Below, one piece after another: positions 22,411 through 33,727 of a DNA stretch of 61,175 nucleotides. The notes below the pieces were generated by a model that was not told where the DNA came from, searched no databases, and saw only the letters and a list, made by a program, of their open reading frames with translations. Location of the stretch: the NCBI GenBank assembly GCA_015039365.1, contig WION01000310.1, positions 1 through 61,175 of the forward strand. Reading direction: 5' to 3'. The DNA is from Amanita rubescens (taxonomy: Eukaryota > Basidiomycota > Agaricomycetes > Agaricales > Amanitaceae). Within the stretch, counting starts at the first letter, position 1, and each line of letters begins with the position of its first letter. The position numbers and the translations under genes were made by a program.

Positions 22411-22840
22411 ACACTACAATTAGTGGAGTATTTTTATGTCTCAATGATAGGGTTATTACAATTATTCTAAGGGTTATTACACTATATTCTAAGGGTTACA
22501 GGCATTTGGTGGGGTGGATGTATCAAAGTCATCTGGACCCTGAAATGACCAGTTACGACTGGTCATGGAGATAGACCAATTTTGTATGACTGCAACCACA
22601 ACTTTGTTCAACAAAGTGCAACCTAACTTAGAAAGACTACCTGGACTCCACAATGACTTTCAACACAAGGAGTCCTCAGGAGTTCACAATGATGCCTGAT
22701 TCCCATGGTCATGTGACAGGCCACTCTGTGCACCAGCCTACAGGTATATAAGGAGAGGGCATCTACCACATATCCCCCAGCTTGCTGCTTCCCTTGGAGA
22801 TAAGATTAGATGGATAGAGGCAAGCTTAGGTAAGCTTAAG
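22411..22840 (+). mobile_element. AT-rich repeat and left half of a hAT-like element
   Basis: 22411-22620 has no gene. 22621-22648 carries CAACCTAACTTAGAAAGACTACC, a border motif also found at 41550 and 55950. After it comes the hAT-element left block with GGAGTCC repeats, CATGTGACAGGCCAC and TATATAAGGAGAGGGCAT (22740-22770). That block is cut at 22840 by another element terminus. Confidence 0.5.
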
Positions 22841-23238
22841 CAGCACTTTACACTCCAACCTCAGTCCAAGTCCAGTCCAAGTCCAGTCCAAGTGGAGTCT
22901 GAGTTCCGTCTGAGTTCCGTCTGAGTTCCGTCTGAGTTCCGTCTGAGTTCCGTCTGAGTTCCGTCTGAGTTCCATCTGAGTTCCATCTGAGTTCCATCTG
23001 AGTTCCGTCTGAGTTCCGTCTGAGTTCTGTCTGAGTGAGTCCCATCTGAGTTCTGTCTGAATTCTGTCTGAGTTCCATCTGAGTGAGTCCCATCTGAGTT
23101 CCGTCTGAGTTCCATCTGAGTTCCGTCTGAGTTCTGTCTGAGTGAGTCCCATCTGAGTTCTGTCTGAATTCCGTCTGAGTTCCGTCTGAGTGAGTCCCAT
23201 CTGAGTTCCATCTGAATTCTGTCTGAGTTCCGTCTGAG
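22841..23238 (-). repeat. hAT-type terminus followed by an 11-bp minisatellite
   Basis: CAGCACTTTACACTCC at 22841 is a right-type terminus in reverse. From ~22897 to 23238 the sequence is an array of the 11-mer GAGTTCCGTCT (about 28 units with C/T and G/A variants), interrupted by GAGTGAGTCCCATCT. The array probably grew from the subterminal repeats of the element. Long minus-strand ORFs here are only translations of the array. Confidence 0.85.
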
Positions 23239-23280
23239 GGCATCTACCACATATCCCCCAGCTTGCTGCTTCCCTGGGAG

Positions 23281-23380
23281 CAGACTCCTACCCAGTCTCT
23301 CATGGACAGGCGCTTGGGGCTTGACGATGTTATGTAAGCTGCTTCCTCCAGAGAGACTGGCCCTCAACATATGTAAACAA
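23281..23380 (-). repeat. Module M, copy 3 (upstream of the DUF6589 gene)
   Basis: The reverse complement matches copies 1 and 2: GTTTACATATGTT, CCAGTCTCTCTGGAGGAA, CTTACATAACATCGTCAAG and GAGACTGGGTAGGAGTCTG. It lies about 120 bp upstream of the DUF6589 reading frame, antisense to it, as copy 2 lies upstream and antisense of RecQ. Confidence 0.8.
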
Positions 23381-23499
23381 AGGTGGACCCATGCCGGGCG
23401 TCACACTCCGATCAAGTGCAGAGGTCTTTTCTGGCGTCGAAAAATCACTTTGCAGTGGAGTTTCATTCTAAAGATAGAGCCCAACATTGTGTAGCGTAG

Positions 23500-26176
23500 A
23501 TGAATGATAGCGTAGTAGAGGCCATACTAGTATATGATATACACATATTTCTTTCCCTTCCAGTGTCCACTGCCAGCAACCTGCCATCCTCGAGATCAAT
23601 GGATGCTGACACCCTCGAGAAGGACTTTAGCCCTGTCATCTCTGTCCTGCTTGGGAGTGGAATCTCAATTGTGGAACTAATCACGGCGCTGCTTAATGAA
23701 AAACAGTTCAAGAAGCATTTGTTGACAAAGGATCTGCTTGAAAATGCGAAGATAATCATACAGCTACTGCTCAGCCACACTTGCTTACCAGATGATGCTT
23801 GTGACATGGCTTGCGTGCTTGCAGAACCCATGTATGCACATGAAATTCGAGCTTTAGCCGATAAAAGTGACTGGCACTTTGGTGCACAACAAGCTGTGCC
23901 CGATGATATTGAGGACTTTGGACTGAATAGGATGGCCGAAGACTTTTCAAAGACTGCACCTAGGGTTTGGGCGCTCCTTGATGCTTTGCTTAAGGCTCGG
24001 AAACGCAAGACATCCTTGCTACTTCAGTCTGCACCTGTGGCTGTTGATACTGGTGATACAGACGAGTTATTTGATCTTGATGAAGCAAGATTAGAAGGTT
24101 CTAGTCAACAAGGAAGTATATCACGCTCACCTCATGCCCAAGAAGCAAACGGGGGCTCAGAAAAGCGTAGTGGTGCTCTCTTGCAAATTGTATGAACACT
24201 TGCATTGAATTTTACGTGCACCATAACTTTGATGTTTGCTAGAAAAAAACAGTTCTGGTCAGTATGATGATGCAAAGCTCAAATCAAAAGGCAAATACCT
24301 TGGCAAGCATCCTCGGGATATTTCTGCACTCTTGTTGCACACCACAAAAGGTGATAAATGCTCTCGCACGGATGGGATTGAGCATTTCACGCACGACAAT
24401 TCACTCAGCAATTAATTTGCTCTCTTCCAATATGTATCATTCATTACGAGAGCTTGGCGAGACTCGCTGCTTGGCTTTGGCGTACGACAATTTTGACGTT
24501 GATCTGAAGATATCTGTTCCGGTGGTTGAGAAGGCAGGTGATACACTGAAGCATCTTACCTCTGGGCTGGTATTCCTGCTTCAGCATGGCACGAAACCTG
24601 AGGACCTTTGCTATTCAGAATACCTTTGGGTGAAGTCAGAATATAATCCCAATAGTGACGGTGTACTATCGACAAACAAGAAGACATACTTTGATCTAGC
24701 TATCTTGCTCGTGAACCTAGCGAGCTCAATAGTCGTGATGAGTTCAATGCCTGGGTCTTCCTTTGTGATCTTCTTGAAAATGTTGAAGGATTCGAGTATC
24801 TGCAGAGTGAAGTTGGTCAGCCAAATATAATCGAACAAATTCCGGTTGTCAAGACTGACATATTCCCTGTGTATGCTATGGATGTCAACAACTCCACAAT
24901 CAGTGGCAATATCCAGGCAATTGAACAGCTAATGCAACAAGTTGGATATGGTGGTACTGCTGGTGACGATCAAGATACAGTCGACGTTTCCGAATATGTT
25001 GTGCCTGTCCACGGTGATCTTGGAACGGGTGAACGTATTAGCTCTATTCAAGATCAATGGGCTATTGAAAAAAACCCTTGGGAGCGTTTCCAATATGTCA
25101 AATTTTGTCCAGGCTACTTCCACGTCAAGATGGCTGCAGTGGATGCGGTATGGCACATTGCAATCAAGCCACAACTGGGGCGCAAAGATGAAACCTGTAT
25201 GATGAAAGACATTGGAATAATTCGCCCAAGGGAAACAGGAACAATCACCTCAAAATGCGAATTTTGTCGCATGCATCAGGTTGCGGGTCATGTCGGAATT
25301 GCTCAGAGACTGGACTGCTGGCGGATTGTGATTCAAAGGAAGTTCCCTGAATATGACACGCTTGAAGATTTTGCCAAATTGAAACCGGGCCTTGATGAGC
25401 TGAAAACATTGGCTTCTGAATTATCTCAAGAATTTGTGGCCAATGATCATCTGAAATATGAACATTTCAAGTCCATTGATGAGCGGGATCAGCAATTTGA
25501 AAATGCCAAGCTAATACAATGGTATCTTTTACTTTACAAAGAACTTTCATATGCTATGAATGTCAGTGACATTGGACAGCTTGAGCAATGTCTACTCTTA
25601 TGGATTCCCCTGTTCAAAGCAACGGGAAAGCATAAATACGCAGCAGCAATGGAGAAGCATCTAATTGAAACTCACTTTGACTATCCTGCGCCCCTTTGCC
25701 AAGCTATCAGATATAATTCGCTTGTCAATCCTACCAGCAAAGCTGGGAAGTTCCGTGGTGTGGATTGGGTTGTAGAAGCAATGAACTGTGAAATCAAAGT
25801 CAAGCATGGTGGTCAAGGTTCCAACCGATCTGCTGAACACATGATAGCAGAATCAGCTCTCATTGGAACCTTCCAAGCAATTAATGATTCAATTGAACAC
25901 AACCTACATTTATATTCGACATCTGCACATGGGGCACCAGACATGCGACGGACAATTGGTGAACTTCGCCGAAGCTTCTTACACTCCTCACCACGCCATT
26001 TCACTCCCAGTAGGAAAAGCTTGTATTGCGTACTGGACATGTTGAACAAAGGGTTGGAACTACTTCATAACAAGTACAGACATGGAGGGGATGCAGATGG
26101 TGCTGACAAGGATGAAAATGACATGCTACAACCTGAATGCGATGAGTACGACCGTCGTTGGAGGATATTGCTATAG
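23500..26176 (+). pseudogene. DUF6589-family protein
   Basis: Exon-like frames run 23500-24195, 24264-~24660, ~24735-26176. The N-terminal part holds helical segments (VISVLLGSGISIVELITALL) and an acidic linker. The middle has RTTIHSAIN and ALAYDNFDVDL. The C-terminal frame carries family hallmarks: VHGDLGTGERI, CPGYFHVKMAAVDAVWH, RPRETGT, LDCWRIV, TGKHKYAAAMEKHL, NPTSKAGKFRGVDWVVE, ending in an acidic tail. Around 24660-24735 the frame shifts; this may be an unrecognised intron or decay. The family is abundant in Agaricomycetes, with no function known to me. It is 120 bp downstream of a module M copy, suggesting that it belongs to the same kind of unit as RecQ. The last 1.4 kb look intact. 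Confidence 0.75.
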
Positions 26177-26760
26177 AGTTGTTGTAATTCCTGTGATTGA
26201 AAGATAAATTGTTCATCTGGAAGCTGTGACAAATTCTGGTAATGGAACAGTGAATGAGGCGTTGGTTGAGAGAACGAGCCAGCGACAGAGCCAGAAACTA
26301 TCGGGTTGGGTACAGAAATCATAGCAGAGGATGTTGATGAGCCTGCATGGGGTGTTGAACTGATACATGGTATATTCTCCTTGCCTTGCTGCGCCTTGCA
26401 TTTCTTGGTGCTTCGCACTGAAAATTTTGATTAATTACATTGCAGAGTAACAGTGGATAAATGTACTAGTATGACCTTCTTCATGGCATAGGCTGCATTT
26501 TGGTCGTTTCCACAGAGCTTTTGCTCGTGAAGGCACACTGTTTTGCCCCATAAGTGACTCGGACAGTGGTAACGTTGCAGTGGCATAAGGTATAGAGTTG
26601 ATGGGAAATTGCGTAGCTGGTGGCTCAAATGGAGTAGCTGCCAGTGGTAGCAGTACTTTACACTCCCCCCCCAGTATGATAAGAGTCCTATAGGAATCCC
26701 TGATTCCTATAGGATTCTGATAACAATCTGATAAGATTTTGAAAAATGCTAAAAATGTTC
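26065..26760 (-). CDS. Small convergent gene with a Cys/His finger, unknown function
   Basis: Minus-strand frames read ALWKRPKCSLCHEEGHT..HC at about 26480-26520, a C-x2-C-x4-H-x6-C pattern resembling a zinc knuckle. An intron-sized gap (near 26410-26480) follows, then a Ser/Pro/Gln-rich segment (26065-26418) ending LPDEQFIFQSQELQQLYSNI. It converges on and overlaps the 3' end of the DUF6589 gene, and may be a second ORF of the same unit. The start is lost at the hAT-like terminus at 26651. Confidence 0.4.
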
Positions 26761-29012
26761 CCAAAGTAGATATTTGCATTTGTTTATGTTTGTTTGCACA
26801 AAATAAACAATATGGGCATCATTTGACAGCATTTTTTGAAGGTATGAGTTTGGAGGGGCTGTGGATTGTTGTTTGGTATTGTTTGGTGTTATTTATGCTT
26901 GCAATAAAATCTCAAAAATACTTTAAAAATGCAGAAAAATCATGTGATCTAGGGCATGTAGGGATTTGGGGACCAAATAAAGCCAAACTTGAGATATTTG
27001 CAAAATACTTTTTTTCAGACAAGTCTGAGAGAATTGACAAGTAAAAATAATTAAAAATGCCAAAACTCATTTCATCAACAACATATGTCCATGTGCCATG
27101 ACCACTTGCAAAGCCACAATGCAACACAATTCAGTCAAGGATTTCTGGTGATGTGATAGTCAGTGTAGTTTGGTCTGTTGTAGGAAGTTGAGGTTGCTGA
27201 TGGTTCAATGGTAGCAGAAGTCAATCACTTGCAGTGACTTGTTCAACAGTGAGTAATTGCTTCAGAGGTCAACAGTAGTGGATGTAGTCACCTATGGGTC
27301 AAGGCCAACATGATCAACTCTACCTGCATGCCAAAAGTGGGCTCCATGTGCAGTTGCAGTGTAGAGATTGCCACTTAGTATGAATCAGATCCAGTGGTTG
27401 TGTCATGATCAATTTCCACAATGTGGCCACTGTTGTTGCTGGCAACAGTGGCCATCAATCACCTATGACATTGCAGAGAGAGTTGTCAGAGGTCATGAAC
27501 AAATGTGAGAAGGTTGTGGTTATGAGGATTTGTGGCTACTATGTATGTATTGAAGTCAAGTTTCAACTAGGGGAGGACTCAGAACTGGGAGCAGAGATGA
27601 GTTGTTGGTTATGTTGGTTATCTGGTGATCACATGGTGGTGAGTAGTTGTTAGCAGCATAATGACAACCAGCCTACTAAACATCCACACTAAAAACATAT
27701 GTATTGAACTCCATAATCAAGAGAACAATGACACACTGAATTAGTCAACCATACATATAGTAAAATGAGTAAGTAGAAAAATAAGTGGGCCTGTCCAACC
27801 AATCAGGTATGCATAATTTGGGAGTCCATACCATAAACAGATCAGTGACTCTTTAATGGTGGCTGACATGGTAATTGTCAACTTCCACCTCTCAACAATT
27901 GTCTACAATTTAGTAAACATGCCCAGTTAAATGAGAGAAACAACTAATTTGGAGACTATCATATGGGCCACCAAGTGGCAAATCCAACTCAAGGACAACC
28001 AGGATTATGTGACTAGGATCAGAGCCATCACATGTTTCCTTTGCTTCTCACAGCATGGTCCACCTTGACATGTGGTGCTTGCCACTGCAGTGGTGTTAAA
28101 GTTGTGTTAAAACATCTTGCAGGGCTTGGGTCACATAAGACTCAGCCTCATTACATTTAACCTTGGAATAACTATGTGTCTCAAAGTGCACCTGAGGCTC
28201 ATGTTTACAAGTATAGGCTATATACATACCAGCAGTGTTACCAGAGGTACTAGTTTTCTCACAATTTAGGTGTCAAGTGGAAATGTGACAATGGCAATGT
28301 GGCCACTGCTAATGCTGGCTTCCACAGCATTGTGATATATGTATGACTCAGCCTAATCACATTGATTTTTCCATATATTTTAAGACTTTTGAAATTTAGT
28401 CTTGTTTGGCATGTTCATTCCTGCACATTTGAGATGCCACAATTTTTTAGGCATTTTTTTGCAGATTGTTTGAGGCATGTCACAAACATGTCACACACCC
28501 CTGTCACACATGTCCATTCTCAAACATCCTAACAAATGTGGTGAAAGAAGCTGAATATTCTCCATTTTCCACCAAACATATAAACAAATATAAACAAATA
28601 CAAATATTAGCACTACATAATTTTTGGGTATTTTTCAACATTTTTTTAGATTTTTTAAGAGGGTTTTGGTGCTTTCAGCACTGTTTCTAGAGGTATTTAA
28701 ACATCAGAAGTGGAGCCCACAGCACTTACCACTTTCAAATATATGTAAATATATACAAACAAGCTCAAAATAGCAATACTACATGTCTTTCTACTGTATT
28801 TATGCATAGTCTGATTAAACTCTTATTAAACTCCCATAGGATGAGTCCTATTCACTCCTATTAAAGTCCAATAACTCCAATAGGACTCTCATTGGAATGA
28901 AGTAGGATTTCTCAGCCAAAATGGCTGACAACCATATGTATCGGAATCCTATAGGAATCTGACAATTCCTATAGGATTCCTATGGGTAAGGGGGGGGGAG
29001 TGTAATGACCTC
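26651..29012 (-). mobile_element. hAT-like non-autonomous element (2.36 kb), possibly chimeric
   Basis: The left end CAGTACTTTACACTCCCCCC (26651) and right end GGGGGGAGTGTAATGACCTC (29012) match the two terminus types of the 2407-bp elements, reversed. Subterminal repeats are CCTATAGGAATC and GATTCCTATAGG instead of GGAGTCC. The interior has the AAACTTGAGATATTTGCAAA block (26980-27010). Flanking 8-mers (AGTGGTAG and GACATGAT) do not match, and the flanks belong to different units (DUF6589 unit and gypsy-B). The present copy may therefore be a recombinant of two elements. No transposase ORF. Confidence 0.6.
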
Positions 29013-30747
29013 GACATGATTGGTTAAAACACCACGACCCAATCGTGAATTGGAAAACAGGCTCACTCCTTATGAAAAATTGCCCAGGTACATGCCATGT
29101 AGAAGGAGAGGACAACAACGCTATAAACACTGAGGGCGATAACGAGACCAGTGGAACACATGAGTGGGAAGAGGGAGATAGACTGTTAGCGGTAATGGAA
29201 GACGAAGGATGAGTTGGGGGATAAGAGCCCACACGACCACGGCAACCGAAATAGCAGTAGCGAATCAAATAAAACGCGATGTGAAAAATATCGTACCTGC
29301 TCACTATTTGAGTCACCGGGAAGTGTTTGACAAGGAGACGTTTGATGAACTACCAAAACGAGGAAGATGGGATCACGCGATCGAGTTGGTGCCTGGCGCC
29401 CAAGCAGTGGACTGCAAAATCTACCTGCTGAATAAGGAAGAACAGGGACAATTAGATGTGTTCCTGAAAGATAACTTGGAAACAGGGCAGATAAGAACCA
29501 GCAAATCTCCGATGGCATCGCTGTTCTTCTTCATTAAAAAGAAAGACGGGAAACTAAGACCGGTACAGGATTACCGAAAACTGAACGAGATGATGATAAA
29601 GAACCGATACCCGCTACCACTGATATCGGAACTAGTGGATCAACTCAGTCATGCAAAGATATTCTCGAAAATGGACATCAGATGGGGGTATAATAACATA
29701 CGGATAAAGGAAGGGGATGAGTGGAAGGCAGCGTTCAGAATGAATAGAGGATTGTTCGAACCATTAGTAATGTTCTTTGGACTTACAAACTCACCGGCAA
29801 CCTTTCAAACGATGATGAACGACATATTTAGAGAAGAGATAGCAGAAGGATGGGTGGTGATATACATGGATGACATATTAGTGTACTCTAAGGATGAAGA
29901 GACACATAAGCTACATGTGAATCGAATCCTGGAGAAACTAAAACGGTACAAATTGTCGTTGAAAGCGGAGAAATGTTGGTTTGATCAGAAGACAATCAAA
30001 TTCCTAGGATTAATAATATCGCACGACTCCATACACATGGACAAAGCCAAAGTACAAGTGATATTGGATTGGCCCAGACCTACGAGTAAACGAGAATTAC
30101 AACAATTCCTAGGATTCATAAACTTCTATCGACGATTCATACGAGGGTTTGCGAAGATAGCCAAGTCTCTCACACGACTGACGGGAAAAGAAGGATGGAT
30201 GTGGACGGTACTACAAGAGGAAGTGTTTGTAGGGTTGAAGATGAGAGTAGGAGAGGAAGTGGTATTGGCAATACCATCGGACAAGGGAAAATATCGAGTA
30301 GAGACGGATGCCTCGGATTTTGCTATGGGAGCGGTATTATCTCAACAACAAGAAGACGGTACATGGAGACCAGTAGCGTTCATTTCAAAATCATTAAATC
30401 CCGCTGAAAGGAATTATGAAGTGTACGATAAGGAATTATTGGCGGTCATGCATGCCCTATACGAATGGTCTCACTACCTGAAGGGAACGGAAGAACAGAT
30501 TGAGATTCTAACCGACCACCAAAATCTCACTTATTTCCGAAAACCCCAGAACGTCAATCAGAGACAAGCGCGATGGGTGTTGGATCTACAAGAATACAAC
30601 TTCATCCTGAAACACAGACCTGGGAAGACCAATACCAAGGCCGATGTTTTATCTTGCAGAGCAGATCATGATAAAGGAGAAATGGATAACGAAGGCACAA
30701 CACTGTTGAAGGAGGAATGTTTTATACGAGTATGGGAAGAAGGAGAC
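29013..30747 (+). pseudogene. Gypsy-B protease remnant, reverse transcriptase and RNase H
   Basis: 29100-29208 holds a frameshifted protease/RT linker (LLAVMEDE, then IRAHTTTA). The open frame from 29209 has WDHAIEL, TSKSPMASLFFFIKKKDG, RPVQDYRKLNE, FSKMDIRWGYNNIRI, FFGLTNSPATFQ, and the RT active site YMDDILVYS. RNase H follows with ETDASDFAMGAVLSQ, NYEVYDKELLAVMHAL, TDHQNLTYF. It ends in the connection segment and RVWEEGD at 30747, where the Ty3-A LTR starts. ADVLSCR stands where family members have ADALSRR (one Arg to Cys change at CpG). The 5' end (gag, LTR) is lost at 29012. Integrase continues at 18645 in the un-inverted order. Confidence 0.9.
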
Positions 30748-33678
30748 TGTTATGATCACGTCAATCTCCTCCTACGATGTGTCCACGCTATGAGCGCTTG
30801 ACAAAGTAGACTAAGTCCAACGGACAAGTCAAACAATAGGTGAACGGATAAGCTAAGTAATAAGACGACTAGAAGAAGTCTTATACTTGAGAGCGATAAT
30901 GAACGGAGTGTGTACGACGTTCTTTAGGTGAGATGAGGGAGGTCTTTACCCTCCCCCACTCATTCCTTATGGATTCCTTGCATTCCGCGTGGAGGTTCCA
31001 TGGAATCCACGTGGATTCCTTGCAATTTCAAGATGGTCCAAATGGCCCAGAACACACTAAAAAAAGTCCATGGAATCCGTGTGGAATCCGTGTGGAATCC
31101 ATGCATATTCCACGGAATCTCAGGAATTTGCCTGGAACAGGAGTGACAAGGAATCCACATGGACTCCATGGACTCCATGGATTCCAGGTACATTTCTGCC
31201 TGGTTTGCATAATGCTGACATACAAGGACTTTCAGCACAAGGAGTCCTCAGGAGTCCACATGGACTCCTGATTCCCATGGTCATGTGACAGGCCACTTGG
31301 TCTGTGCGCCAGCCCACAGGTATATAAGGAGAGGGCATGTACCACATATCCCCCACTGCTTCCCCCCCTTCCTTGAGGATGGGGGGGAGGGGAGTGATAA
31401 GATTAGATAGATAGATAGTGATTAGATATATGTACATCTCATAGGTAAGTAGGTAAGCTTAAGTAGCAGTATGATGATGTAGATAAGATAAGATCACAGA
31501 TAAGATAATATGATTTCCTTTTATAGAATTTGTGACAACATGAGGTGTGTGACACGTGACTGTGACAAAAAAGATGCACCTAGATTGTGTGATTCAGAAT
31601 ATACAAGAATGACAGTGCCAAACAAAGTCAAACATGAGAAACACTTTTTCACATCTGACAGAAAATTGAAAAAATCCAAAAAATTGTCAAAAATCCAAAA
31701 ACATTATGTGATCACATCTCTGCAAGAATTGCAGTGCAAAACACAACCAAACACAAGATATTTTCAAAATACTGTTTTGGTGGGAATGGTGGCTGTTACA
31801 GTAATGGACTCCTACATTAGTACACAATCATGCTTGGCAGACAAGCCTCCTCATTCATCATGCCTATCCTTGCTTACTCTACCTTGATTACTTTGCTGAC
31901 ACATGCATTGTTACATATGTAGCTGTGGTCAGCGATCTGATATGTAGTGGGGTGTACACACTTTACTGTATTTATTTCTGCAACACAATCAGGACCTAGC
32001 CTACTCCTTTGCAAATTTGTAGTTGTTTCCCCCATTTGACTGGTGTGTTTGCAAAATGCTGTACCTACTAAGCTTCCACACTAGAGTGACCATCTGGCAA
32101 ATGATACAATGAGACAGACTAGGGCTATGTAAGACTAGTATGGATACATATATTGAAAGAACACCTCAAGTTTGCAATAGTGCCCCTTAGACAGTCAGAC
32201 AGTCAGACAATAAGTGTATCAGCAGCTGACAGTGCCTTTTAGATAGTCAGACAATCAGACAACTTATGCAACAGTGTCTCTCAGATAGTCAGACAGTCAG
32301 ACAATTAGTGTATCAGCATCCATCAGTGTCTCTTAGATGGTCAGGCAGTCAGACAATTAATGTGTCAGCATCTATCAGACAATCAGAAAAGCAGAAAATC
32401 AGACAAGTTATGGAGTAGTGTATCTCAGATGATTAGGCAGTCAGACAACCAGTGTGTCAGACAGAACCAGATGCGATCAGACTTTTACTGTGTTAGCTGA
32501 TGGTCATCCAGTAGGTCACTTCTGTACTACTGATAACTGAGATCCTTAAAGTCTGCTTAGATGCCCAGCCTTTTCAGCTAACAGATGTGGTTGCTGGAGG
32601 TATCCATAAGCTGGTAGGTGTGAGAGGGAGGTGGCAGGTGATTGCAAGTGGTTCTTTGTGATGGTAATGAGGTAGACATTGATAACTTGAATTGCTGGCA
32701 TGTCAGCCACCATTGATCACTAGCTGTCAATATTCTGCTAACAACTGCTCACCAATGTATGTATCTCCAGATAGTCATCTCCAAACTTCAAAGCCCCCAC
32801 ATGATTACAGAACCCTCATGACAACCTTCTCACGTCTATTCATGACCTCTGAGGCTCTGCAATGTTATGTCGATCACTAGCTGTCAATATTCTGCTAACA
32901 ACTGCTCACCAATGTATGTATCTCCAGATAGTCTGTGGCTTTTGAATGGTTAGCTGATACTGATCCAAGGACTATCTTGGTATTTGGACTCTATGCATGT
33001 CCTAAGATAATAAATCTTATATAGGTTTGATCTTAGGAATTTTCTATATTTTTTGGAATTTTTTCCATATTTTTTAATGCATATATTGCTGCATGGAATC
33101 CACGGAGTCCACATGGATTCCAGACAATGTACCAGGAATTCAGGTGTAAATCATGTTTTTGCCTGTTGCCAGGAATGTGCCTGGACTGAGCATGGAATCC
33201 ACATGGACTCCATGGAATCCTGGTAGAATTTCCACAGAAATTTCCTTTTTGCAAGGAATCCATGTGGAATCCATGTGGATTCTGTATGGATTCCATGGAG
33301 TCAGCCAGGATCCTGCCAGGAAGCGTGGGGGAGGGTAAAGTACTGAGATGAGGTGATATTGACAAGAACAAACTAAGTCAAACTTAAGGTTCGACGTTAC
33401 AGTACATCGGTTTATATACATGTATGGAAACACAGCCGTATCGTAAGTAGAACAAAGGTGATAGCAAGTATAGGTAAAACAGGGGGCATAGGGGATGGTA
33501 CGCATATGAACAAGGGGTTGGACATAGGGTAAACGGAATGGGGATCGATAAGGGAACGAGGTGGTCCATTTGATGAACATAATGGGGATGTGACAAAGGG
33601 ATAGGCATATACGAAAAAGTAAGCATGTCCGACGTGTCATGTAATCATAATGTAGGAGTCCGTACCGTGTTTGTAACA
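30748..33678 (-). repeat. 3' LTR of Ty3-A, interrupted by a hAT-like element
   Basis: LTR sequence occupies 33346-33678 and 30748-30938. The 2407-bp insert (30939-33345) duplicated AGATGAGG (30931-30938 and 33346-33353). Without the insert and one duplicate the LTR is 516 bp, the same as its partner at 18646-19161. Confidence 0.95.
30939..33345 (+). mobile_element. hAT-like non-autonomous element, 2407 bp, copy 1
   Basis: Termini are GAGGTCTTTACCCTCCCCCA and GTGGGGGAGGGTAAAGTACTG (imperfect inverted repeats), with the 8-bp target duplication AGATGAGG. That is the hAT signature. Subterminal zones are packed with GGAATCCATG and CATGGATTCC. Inside are TATATAAGGAGAGGGCAT (31320), a GATA-type stretch (31390-31500), the GAGATATTTTCAAAATAC block, and a TCAGACAGTCAGACAAT minisatellite at about 32190-32465. 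ACTAGCTGTCAATATTCTGC occurs twice (32719, 32877). No transposase ORF. It appears identical to copy 2. Confidence 0.95.
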
Positions 33679-33727
33679 CTAGCTCTCCTCTACGTTGTTG
33701 ACCACAACAACAATATGCGGGTATCCT

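Noticed and set aside
22826..23370. Three long minus-strand ORFs of 124-169 codons
   Set aside because: They are translations of the GAGTTCCGTCT minisatellite in all three frames and have no other content.
31028..31437. ORFs of 65-112 codons in the hAT-like element ends
   Set aside because: They are produced by the GGAATCC/GGATTCC subterminal repeats on both strands and are simple repeats of Met/Glu/Ser or Trp/Asn/Pro.
32190..32470. Regularly spaced AGTCAGACA repeats that look CRISPR-like
   Set aside because: Units are short and irregular, without unique spacers; they lie inside a hAT-like element and repeat identically in copy 2. The genome is fungal.
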